In this document: positions 15,927 through 22,646 of the stretch, in pieces
Numbering within the stretch: the first letter of the stretch is position 1
How the letters are laid out: every line of letters starts with the position of its first letter
DNA from: Aquificales bacterium
GTDB lineage: Bacteria > Aquificota > Aquificia > Aquificales > QOAS01
Direction of reading: 5' to 3'
NCBI GenBank assembly: GCA_027035985.1
Contig: JALVTI010000125.1
Span: 1 to 28,520, forward strand
DNA length: 28,520 nucleotides
Made by a program: the position numbers and the translations under genes
Notes under the pieces: generated by a model
The model's input: the letters and a program-made list of their open reading frames with translations, nothing else
The model's database searches: none
What the model was told of the DNA's origin: nothing

Positions 15927-17147
15927 ATGCCCGGACTATTAAACACCGTTTTGGAGAAATTGCGGGACATATACGCCCGCCTCGAGAGTCCCGCCCTCAA
16001 GGAGGTTGTCGAGAGGGCGGAACTCGAGGAATACGAGGACAAGGTGGTAGTCCGGGTTCCCGACGAGTATTGCAAGTTTGCCTTTTTGAAGGAGATTTAC
16101 CCTCTGATAAAGAGGGAACTCGACGTCTCCCTCATCGTCCTCACCCCCTCCGAGGACGTTATTTTCGAGCTAAGTCCCAAATACACCTTTAAGAACTTCA
16201 TAGTGGGTAAGGGCAACCTCCTGGCGGTGCGCGCCTGCCAGGTGGCGGTCGAAAACCTCCGGAAAAAGAGTATCCCCTACAACCCGATATTTATCTACGG
16301 GAGGGTTGGCGTCGGTAAGACCCACCTTCTGCAGGCTACCGGTAACCGAGCCCTCGAGAGGGGCTTTAAGGTGGTCTATAGAAGTTCGATAGACTTCGCC
16401 GAGGAGGTCGTCAGCGCCATAAAGGAAAACTCCCTCCCCTATCTGCGGGATTTCTACAAAAATGTGGATGTCCTCCTCATAGACGACATCCAATTCATGG
16501 CGGGTAAAGAGCGCACCCAACTGGAATTTTTCAACATCTTCAACCACCTCTATCAGAACAACAAGCTGGTGGTGATAGCGAGCGACCGACCGCCCAAAAA
16601 GCTCAAGGACGTTATGGACAGGCTGATAAACCGCTTCGAGGGCGGTCTGGTGGTGGAGCTAAAGCTCGACCGGATAACCAAGCGCGCGATAATAAAGGAG
16701 AAGCTGATAATCTACGGTCTGCCGGTTGACGACGACATCATCGAATACATAGCCGAAAACACCGGCGACAACGTGAGGGAGATAGAAGGCTTTATCGCCA
16801 AACTGAAGGCGGAAAAGGGCTTAATCTACACCCCCAAGGGGGAGGAGAAGAGGAGGGAAATACCCCCCGAAAGGGTTTTGGAAGAGGTTTCCTCCTACTA
16901 CGGGTTGCCGGTGAAAAAACTCCTCCAAAAGACGAGGAATAGAAAGGTCTCCCTCGTGAGGCAAATCGCCATGTATCTAGTCCGCCAGGTGTGCGGTCTT
17001 CCCCTCGCCAAGATAGGGGAGCTCTTTGGCGTTTCCGACCACACCAGCGTTCTATACGCCATCAGGCGGGTCGAGAAGCTAAAGAGGGAAAAACCGGAAA
17101 TAGGGGAAGAGGTGGAATTTCTGAAGACCAAACTACTCGAGGTTTGA
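15927..17147 (+). CDS. dnaA: Chromosomal replication initiator protein DnaA
   Basis: AAA+ initiator (406 aa) that binds oriC boxes and opens the origin. A reduced domain I (about 1-80) leads almost directly into the AAA+ core at YTFKNFIVGKGN, so the linker domain II is virtually absent. Walker A is GRVGVGKT (125-132; the usual second Gly is Arg). Walker B is LLIDDIQF (183-190), and sensor 2 is in NVREIEGFI. Domain IV has RNRKVSLVRQIAMYL and the helix-turn-helix signature GVSDHTSV (368-375), where most DnaA proteins read GGRDHTTV. The Arg that contacts the DnaA box is therefore replaced by Ser. No cluster of standard TTATNCACA boxes was noticed nearby. Convergent with the Argonaute-like gene, overlapping it by 15 bp. 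Confidence 0.93.
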   Translation: MPGLLNTVLEKLRDIYARLESPALKEVVERAELEEYEDKVVVRVPDEYCKFAFLKEIYPLIKRELDVSLIVLTPSEDVIFELSPKYTFKNFIVGKGNLLAVRACQVAVENLRKKSIPYNPIFIYGRVGVGKTHLLQATGNRALERGFKVVYRSSIDFAEEVVSAIKENSLPYLRDFYKNVDVLLIDDIQFMAGKERTQLEFFNIFNHLYQNNKLVVIASDRPPKKLKDVMDRLINRFEGGLVVELKLDRITKRAIIKEKLIIYGLPVDDDIIEYIAENTGDNVREIEGFIAKLKAEKGLIYTPKGEEKRREIPPERVLEEVSSYYGLPVKKLLQKTRNRKVSLVRQIAMYLVRQVCGLPLAKIGELFGVSDHTSVLYAIRRVEKLKREKPEIGEEVEFLKTKLLEV

Positions 17148-19007
17148 AAAGTCGAAAACCTTCGATAGGTTTACCAGAGTCTGTTTGACCTCCGATAGGT
17201 ATAGTTCTTCCGAAATTTCCACCCCGTAGGCGGTCTTGTAGTCGAAGGGAACCTCCTTGTGGAGAACCAAAAGGGTTTTGGACTTCAGGAGGTCAAAGGA
17301 TATCCCTCTCTCCGCCGAAAGGCATCTGTTACTTTCGATTTCCCTTTTAACGGCATAGGGGGTTACCCATTTGTCTACCTTAACCGGTGCGTTTATATCC
17401 ACCGCACTATCGGTGGAGGCTATTAAGACAGCGTCCTCCGGAGGGGTTTCCGAGATTTTAACCAATTCCCCGAAGAGGTTGTAAACCTCGTAGCCCCTCT
17501 CCGTTTTGAGGGCTACCGCGCCGAGGGGTAGGGGTTCGTCCAGTATGTAGAGGCTTCCGCCGTTTAGTTTGAAGAGTTCCCTCAAGACCTCAAAGAGTAT
17601 CCTCCTCTTGGTTTCCCTCTTTTGGGACTTGAAGAAGACCTTGACCTCCCTGTCGGGGAGTAGGTGGTATTTGAGACCCTTAAGGGTCTTCCTAATTTTT
17701 TCGAGACCTTCGAGGGAGTTTATCACCTCGGTGAGCTTCTCCCCTTCAGGGTAGAGAATTATGTTTAAATTCGCCCCTTCGAGGGTCTCCCTATTTTCCT
17801 CCAAAAATCGGACTACACCCTCCGCCGAAGGCGGGTCTAAGACTTTAACCTTTCTGTCGTAGAGCAGCTCCTCAACCAAGACCTCCACTCCTATGTCGCC
17901 AAGGAAGAGCTTAAGGTTTTCCACAAAGTCGGCTTTTGCGTCCCTTAGGAGTTTTTTGTTCTTCTCCCCCTTTAAGGCTATGTCGATTAGGTTGACCTTA
18001 AGAGCCCCTTCGGGGGGATTGTAGACTTTGCGCTCCTCGAAGATGTATTCGATTGCGGTGTGTTCCTCTATAGGTTTATCGACCACCACGTAGGGGGAGA
18101 CCTTTACCTCCTCCCACCGGAGGTCTTCCTTCTCCAATTTAACCATATAGGGTTCGAGCAGTCGGTTTATAGCCTCCCCGAAGAGGTCGACATACTTGCA
18201 TATCACCTTGTTGGGGAGTCTTAGGTGCTTGAGCAACCCGGTGCGGTCTTTGTCCTTCCAACCCCTGTCGGCGGGTAGGTATATCGGAACCACCCTTTCG
18301 TGGGGAATCTCGCTTTCGAAACCTCCGTCGAAGGTGAGGAGCAGGGTATCGTCCTTAAACTCCTTCAGTCTTCCGACCCTATAGGAACCCTTTACACGGA
18401 AGGCGAAATGTTTTTTTAGCGTTTCGGGGGAAAATCTCTTGGCAAATACCTCAAAGGGTCTGTTTACCGCTATTCCCCCCTTGAAGGCAAGGGTTAGGTA
18501 TTCGAACTTCTCCGGTTTTACCGCAAACCAGCGCCATATCTGGTATTCGACGCCCTCCTCCTCCACCTTGTAGTTTAGACCGGTCTCGTGGAGGAATTTG
18601 AGCCAAAGGCTGAGATTCCACCCCTCTTTGGTCTTTTTTCTTAGTCTCCTAAAGAGGGGGTTAGCCTTGAAGTTGGGCGACAGAACCCGGTTGAAATCGG
18701 CGGCAAAGAGCGCGAAGGCGGTATATTTCGGAAGTTTACCCTCCTCGAGGTATCCCTCTTTAATTTTTTCCACCGATTGGACTTGTTCCTTCAGTTCCTC
18801 CGGTAGGAGAGAAGTCCAATCTATATTCCCCGTCGAGTGGAGGGTGTTCCCTTCCACCCAGAAAAAGGCTTCGTCGGTGAGGGAGTTCAAAACCAGCGCG
18901 AGGTCGGTCAAAGATATATCCCCTGCGAGGGATACCTTATAGGCATAGTCCCTTATGTTGTGTATCCGCTTTATTTTGTAAACCTGCGTGGTGTATTCGT
19001 AAGCCAT
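17133..19007 (-). CDS. Divergent Argonaute-like protein with a collapsed, catalytically dead PIWI region (tentative)
   Basis: The 624-aa frame is certain; the family call is tentative. ATG 19007 is preferred to the upstream TTG at 19016. The order of segments follows long prokaryotic Argonautes: an N-terminal region (1-165), a PAZ-like part (about 166-305: YLTLAFKGGIAVNRPFEVF, then SYRVGRLKEF and LLLTFDGG), a linker strand (IEYIFEERKVYNPPEGALKV, 319-338), a MID-like Rossmann part (about 338-490: NLNIILYPEGEKLTEVI, ETKRRILFEVLRELFKLNGG), and a short PIWI-like part (about 496-590). The final elements DAVLIASTDSAVDINAPVKV and SFDLLKSKTLLVLHKEVP resemble the last PIWI strands and the K-x-P-x-x-LH-A segment. 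The middle PIWI, normally over 250 aa with the DEDX tetrad and RDGR, is missing. No D-E-D-X or YK-Q phosphate pocket is evident. It overlaps the dnaA end. Confidence 0.5.
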   Translation of the reverse strand: MAYEYTTQVYKIKRIHNIRDYAYKVSLAGDISLTDLALVLNSLTDEAFFWVEGNTLHSTGNIDWTSLLPEELKEQVQSVEKIKEGYLEEGKLPKYTAFALFAADFNRVLSPNFKANPLFRRLRKKTKEGWNLSLWLKFLHETGLNYKVEEEGVEYQIWRWFAVKPEKFEYLTLAFKGGIAVNRPFEVFAKRFSPETLKKHFAFRVKGSYRVGRLKEFKDDTLLLTFDGGFESEIPHERVVPIYLPADRGWKDKDRTGLLKHLRLPNKVICKYVDLFGEAINRLLEPYMVKLEKEDLRWEEVKVSPYVVVDKPIEEHTAIEYIFEERKVYNPPEGALKVNLIDIALKGEKNKKLLRDAKADFVENLKLFLGDIGVEVLVEELLYDRKVKVLDPPSAEGVVRFLEENRETLEGANLNIILYPEGEKLTEVINSLEGLEKIRKTLKGLKYHLLPDREVKVFFKSQKRETKRRILFEVLRELFKLNGGSLYILDEPLPLGAVALKTERGYEVYNLFGELVKISETPPEDAVLIASTDSAVDINAPVKVDKWVTPYAVKREIESNRCLSAERGISFDLLKSKTLLVLHKEVPFDYKTAYGVEISEELYLSEVKQTLVNLSKVFDFSNLE

Positions 19008-19052
19008 AAAACTCAAAAGGTAGAAATGGAGGGAGAAATGACAAGATAGGTT

Positions 19053-20261
19053 TTACCATTTAACTTCCATAGCCGCCATAAGGGTATCCTTGTTGTTCTT
19101 ACCCGTTTGGGTGTTGGCGGAGCTTATATCGTAGTGGACGTGCTTGAACGCCAAAGCCGTTTTTACGTATTTATTCCACTCGTATTGGACACCGGCGAGT
19201 AACTGCCAGCGGTCGGCTTTGGTATAGTCGGTGGAGCTCTCCACGGAGGAGTCGAAGTTCCACCTGCCGTAACGACCGAATAGGGTGACGGGTTTGCCCA
19301 TTAGGGGTTTCAGGTATAGGTCGCCATTGATGGCAAAGCCGTTATTGGTGTAGGAGCTTCCCTGCTCGGGGTCTTCGTTATCCCACACGTATTGAGCCGC
19401 CACGAGGAAGTAGCGGTTTTTATAACCGACCAAGGGGTGGATTATTGCCGTATCGGTTTCGTTGTCGTAGTTGTTGGAGATATAGGCTACGTGAAGCGCA
19501 CCGAAGAGGTTTTGGGTGAAGTCGTAGGCTACCCTAGCCGCTATCGCCTTGCCGAAGTGCTTGTCGTCCTCCGTTCCGTGGTAACCCTCGCCGTTGTAAA
19601 TACCAAACATGTAGGAAGCCTTTTTGTAGTTGCCCTTAAAGGCTATTCCGTAATCGGCAGATACCACAAGGTGGGCGCCGTCGGCATCCTCTATAAAAGT
19701 TTTATCGACGAAGCGGTGGAACCAGGCGTGGTGTTCCTCCCAATCTATCCAGGGTCTGTGGACGAGACCTATCTCCGTTTGAAGGAAAGGATTAATCTCC
19801 CAGTTTAGGTAGGCGTATTTAAGCCTGAAAACGTTGGACCCATCGGAAGAGGTGTATACGTCGGCGGTCAGGCGAAAGTAGTTTTTATCGCTGTTGTTGA
19901 AATACCTTCTAACCTCGAAATAGGCATCGTTAACCTTGAATGCCCCCTTCTCCCTATCGGAGGCGGTGGGAGCGTTGGAGGTGTAATCGTAGTGGATGTA
20001 AGCCTTTCCGCTAATTTTGAGCTCGGCGAGGGATTTCAACCTCTTCCAATCGGAGGAGGTGAGACTTTCACCTCCTTCGGAGGTCTTCGACTTTGCGAGA
20101 TGCTCCTCGTGGAGTTTTATAAGTTTTTGAGCCTCCTCGTGGGTAAATATACCCTTAGCCTCGAGGAGTTTAACCAGGTCGGTGTAGTCGTCCGCCGAAG
20201 CCAAACCTACCAGACCCCCGAGGGAAAAGAGACTAATAGCCAAACCCTTTTTGAGGTTCAT
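19053..20261 (-). CDS. Outer-membrane beta-barrel porin (phosphate-selective porin-like)
   Basis: Outer-membrane channel precursor of 402 aa. A signal peptide (MNLKKGLAISLFSLGGLVGLASA, cut before DDYTD) is followed by a short helical, charged region (about 24-75; LLEAKGIFTHEEAQKLIKLHEEHL), which may anchor to peptidoglycan or trimerise. Then come alternating amphipathic strands rich in Tyr, Trp and Asn to a C-terminal VKW, where a terminal aromatic residue is the usual barrel-assembly signal. The strand FEVRRYFNNSDKNYFRLTADVYT and VFRLKYAYLNWEINPFLQTEIGLVHRPW resemble OprO/OprP-type porins of Aquificota and Campylobacterota. Substrate unknown. It sits 48 nt after the M23 peptidase gene and 45 nt before the Argonaute-like gene, all on the minus strand. 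Confidence 0.8.
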   Translation of the reverse strand: MNLKKGLAISLFSLGGLVGLASADDYTDLVKLLEAKGIFTHEEAQKLIKLHEEHLAKSKTSEGGESLTSSDWKRLKSLAELKISGKAYIHYDYTSNAPTASDREKGAFKVNDAYFEVRRYFNNSDKNYFRLTADVYTSSDGSNVFRLKYAYLNWEINPFLQTEIGLVHRPWIDWEEHHAWFHRFVDKTFIEDADGAHLVVSADYGIAFKGNYKKASYMFGIYNGEGYHGTEDDKHFGKAIAARVAYDFTQNLFGALHVAYISNNYDNETDTAIIHPLVGYKNRYFLVAAQYVWDNEDPEQGSSYTNNGFAINGDLYLKPLMGKPVTLFGRYGRWNFDSSVESSTDYTKADRWQLLAGVQYEWNKYVKTALAFKHVHYDISSANTQTGKNNKDTLMAAMEVKW

Positions 20262-20286
20262 AACTTCTCTCTTTCTACCCGAAGGA

Positions 20287-20305
20287 GGTTAATTTTTTGT
20301 TAACC
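20287..20305 (-). terminator. Small hairpin between M23 and porin genes
   Basis: GGTTAA (20287-20292) and TTAACC (20300-20305) flank a 7-nt T-rich loop just after the M23 stop codon. On the minus strand the loop is A-rich and no U-tract follows, so it is at most a weak attenuator or mRNA 3'-end stabiliser. Confidence 0.25.
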
Positions 20306-20309
20306 CCCG

Positions 20310-21173
20310 TTAGGGTCTTAGTTTGAGCTTAATAACCCGCAGGGGGTCAACCGCGGTGTCATTCAGATAAACCCCCAGGTGGAGGTGGTATCCCGTAGAC
20401 CTACCGGTGGAACCGACCCTTCCGATTACCTCCCCTTGGCGGACAAACTCACCCCTTTTGACATCCACCTCCGAAAGGTGGGCGTATAGACTCATCAAAC
20501 CCCAACCGTGGTCTATTATTACCGTTTTTCCCGTCAGGGGCATCCAACCGGCGTAAATCACCCTACCGCTGAGTATTGCGTAAACGGGCGTCCCCTTCGG
20601 GGCGGCAAAATCGACCCCCTTGTGGAAGCCGTGATACACGCCATTTATATACCTTTCCGACCCAAAGGGGGTGGTTATGTATTTGTAGCGCTCCAGCGGT
20701 AGGATAGCCCTCCTTTCGTAGAACCTCACGGGGGTGTAGGTCTTTAGCAACCTCCTAACGGAGGGGTATTGAAATCCCCTACCGTCGGTGGATTTTTTTC
20801 CTTTTTCCACCTCGGGATGCGAATGTTTTCCAAACCTTATCCGGGAAACCCTTACCCTCAACTTCTCCACCTTTAGTGGAACTTCCGCCAGTAGATAGCC
20901 ATTCCTATATAGGGATAGGTAGATAATTCCCGACCACCAGCGGGGAACGGCAAAGGGTAGGTAATCGACCCTTTGGGGGTGAAATTGGGTAAAGACCCTT
21001 TCGGAGGAGCGGTTTTTCAACACGACCCTGTAGGTGGAATTGGAACTCAGTCCCTCACACTTTAAGAGTCCCAAATGTCCCGAAAACCCGTCGTAGGAGA
21101 GTTTGCACCGCTCCAACCCCCAAATGGGAAGGAGGAAAAGCAAGAGTAACGCCAAAAGTGCCGCCCGAAGCAT
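20310..21173 (-). CDS. M23-family (LytM) zinc metallopeptidase, exported
   Basis: Exported peptidoglycan endopeptidase of 287 aa. The signal peptide is MLRAALLALLLLFLLPIWGL. A beta-rich N-terminal region (about 20-150) contains two Cys (C23, C39) likely to form a disulfide. The C-terminal LytM domain is complete: H184 and D188 in HKGVDFAAPKGTPVYAI, H232 in SLYAHLSEV, and H263/H265 in GYHLHLG, with GRVGSTGRST in front. All zinc and catalytic positions of the family are present, so hydrolase activity is expected, unlike EnvC/NlpD-type inactive LytM factors. AAGGTG before the ATG is a weak Shine-Dalgarno. First gene of a same-strand trio with the porin and Argonaute-like genes; a GC-rich hairpin lies in its divergent upstream region. 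Confidence 0.88.
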   Translation of the reverse strand: MLRAALLALLLLFLLPIWGLERCKLSYDGFSGHLGLLKCEGLSSNSTYRVVLKNRSSERVFTQFHPQRVDYLPFAVPRWWSGIIYLSLYRNGYLLAEVPLKVEKLRVRVSRIRFGKHSHPEVEKGKKSTDGRGFQYPSVRRLLKTYTPVRFYERRAILPLERYKYITTPFGSERYINGVYHGFHKGVDFAAPKGTPVYAILSGRVIYAGWMPLTGKTVIIDHGWGLMSLYAHLSEVDVKRGEFVRQGEVIGRVGSTGRSTGYHLHLGVYLNDTAVDPLRVIKLKLRP

Positions 21174-21203
21174 TACACCTTAATAGGTTAGGGGAGAAAA
21201 GAG

Positions 21204-21224
21204 CCCAGCCGCTTCGCGGCTGGG
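21204..21224. promoter_or_regulatory. 9-bp perfect GC-rich hairpin in divergent 68-bp spacer
   Basis: CCCAGCCGC (21204-21212) and GCGGCTGGG (21216-21224) pair perfectly around TTC (GAA on the minus strand). It has a terminator's shape, and on the minus strand is followed by CTCTTTTCT, yet both neighbouring genes start here (M23 leftward from 21173, cytidylate kinase rightward from 21242), so no transcript should end. It more likely acts in a 5' leader, as an attenuator, transcript stabiliser or insulator between divergent promoters. Confidence 0.6.
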
Positions 21225-21241
21225 GGTAAAAATTTAACCTA

Positions 21242-22639
21242 ATGATTATCGCGATAGACGGACCCGCCGGCAGCGGTAAATCGACGATAGCCCGCCTCCT
21301 GGCTCAGAGGATAGGGTTTTTCTACCTCGATACGGGGGCGACCTACCGCGCCCTGGGTTTGGCGGTTCACCTCGCGACGGGGAAAACAGACCACTTTGCG
21401 GTCGACGAAATTCTCAAAGTCCTCGAGGAGGTCGACATAAAGGTCTCCTACGAGGGTGGAAACTTCAAGATTTTCCTAAACGGGGAGGATATAACCGACA
21501 AAATACGCACCGAGGAGGTCGGAAAATACGCCTCCCTCGTGGCTCGTCACCCGGAGGTAAAGGAGCGCCTCTTCGAGTTTCAGAGGAAATTGGTAAACAA
21601 CTGCAACGCGGTGGTCGAGGGGCGCGACGCGGGTCTCTACGTCTTTCCCGATGCGGAGGTGAAGTTTTACCTGACCGCCTCACCCGAGGTTAGAGCTAAG
21701 CGGCGCCTTAAGGAGCTGGAGGAGAGGGGAATAAAAGCCTCCTACGGGGAGATACTGAAGGCAATACTCGAGAGGGACGAGAGGGACAAAAACCGCAAAG
21801 AGTATCCCTTTAAACCCGCCCCCGATGCGGTCGTTATAGACACCTCCGACAAGGGGTTGGAGGAGGTTTTCGACCTCGTTTGGGAGAGGGTCAAACCTTA
21901 CCTAAACGTGTTTATAACCGGTATAGGTTCCGGTTTGGGGCTTGCCCTGGCGGAGGAATTCCTAAAGAGAGGTTATAAGGTCTTCGCCCTCTCGAGGAGG
22001 TTACCCGAAAAATTGAGGGGAAACCCCAACCTGGTTTTCGAAAGGTGCGATTTATCCGTCCACGAGGAGGTCTATTACAGGGCTATGAAACTCTTAGAGA
22101 GTGTAAACAAAACCCTCCCTTGGGTGGTGCTAAATGCGGGAGTCCTCGGCGAGTTATCGGAGATGAGAAATGTCCCCCTAAAGGGGCTAAAGGAGGTTTT
22201 CAACGTAAACCTCTGGGCGAACAAAATACTTTTCGACCTCCTCGAGGATTTGCAAAGGGAAAGAGACCTGAGGGTGGGACAGGTTATAGCCATATCGAGC
22301 GGTGCGGCGGTAAACTGCAACAAGGGGTGGAACGCCTACTCCATGTCGAAGGCGGCTTTGAACTGCATGGTAAAGCTCTACCACTGGGAGTTCGAAAGGA
22401 GCCACCTCATTTCGCTGGCACCCGGTTTAATACTCACCCCGATGCTTAAGCACATTATCGAAGGGGTAGACGCGGAGCGCTTCCCGTCGGTTAAGCGCCT
22501 CCAACAGGCACCCAAGCACACCCCCGAGAGCGCGGCAAAGATGCTACTGGAGGTATTTCCCAATCTAAACAGGTTCCCCTCCGGGGAGTTTGTGGATGTG
22601 AGGAAAGCGTTTCCCGAGATATATAGTAAATATATTTAG
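21242..22639 (+). CDS. cmk: Fusion: cytidylate kinase (N) and short-chain dehydrogenase/reductase (C)
   Basis: One uninterrupted 465-codon frame with two complete domains. Residues 1-221 are (d)CMP kinase: P-loop GPAGSGKST (7-15), DTGATYRALGL, VVEGRDAGLYVFPDAEVKFY, and RDERDKNRKEYPFKPAPDAV. Residues 222-465 are a classical NAD(P)-binding SDR: TGIGSGLG (226-233), LNAGVLGEL, the serine in AISSGAAV, and YSMSK (Y366, K370). The kinase half would phosphorylate CMP/dCMP for nucleotide supply; the SDR substrate is unknown. The junction (VKPYLNVFITG) has almost no linker. In-frame GTG 21908 could act as an internal start for a free SDR but lacks a close Shine-Dalgarno. The last six codons are AT-rich like the adjoining island. 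Confidence 0.9.
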   Translation: MIIAIDGPAGSGKSTIARLLAQRIGFFYLDTGATYRALGLAVHLATGKTDHFAVDEILKVLEEVDIKVSYEGGNFKIFLNGEDITDKIRTEEVGKYASLVARHPEVKERLFEFQRKLVNNCNAVVEGRDAGLYVFPDAEVKFYLTASPEVRAKRRLKELEERGIKASYGEILKAILERDERDKNRKEYPFKPAPDAVVIDTSDKGLEEVFDLVWERVKPYLNVFITGIGSGLGLALAEEFLKRGYKVFALSRRLPEKLRGNPNLVFERCDLSVHEEVYYRAMKLLESVNKTLPWVVLNAGVLGELSEMRNVPLKGLKEVFNVNLWANKILFDLLEDLQRERDLRVGQVIAISSGAAVNCNKGWNAYSMSKAALNCMVKLYHWEFERSHLISLAPGLILTPMLKHIIEGVDAERFPSVKRLQQAPKHTPESAAKMLLEVFPNLNRFPSGEFVDVRKAFPEIYSKYI

Positions 22640-22646
22640 CGCTTAT

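Noticed and set aside
17569..17754. Plus-strand ORFs opposite the Argonaute-like gene (17569-17754, 18196-18384, 18598-18942)
   Set aside because: Ser/Leu/Arg-rich shadow frames with no start signals; the minus-strand frame is continuous over the whole span.
20865..20884. CTCCACCTTTAGTGGAACTT, resembling the CRISPR repeat core
   Set aside because: It lies inside the M23 coding sequence, has a 2-nt insertion relative to the repeat, and lacks the GTTTTAT and TGAAAC ends; probably chance.
22045..22449. 134-aa ORF within the SDR part of cmk-SDR
   Set aside because: Gly/Pro/Arg/Lys-rich shadow frame over a region with unmistakable SDR motifs in the other frame.
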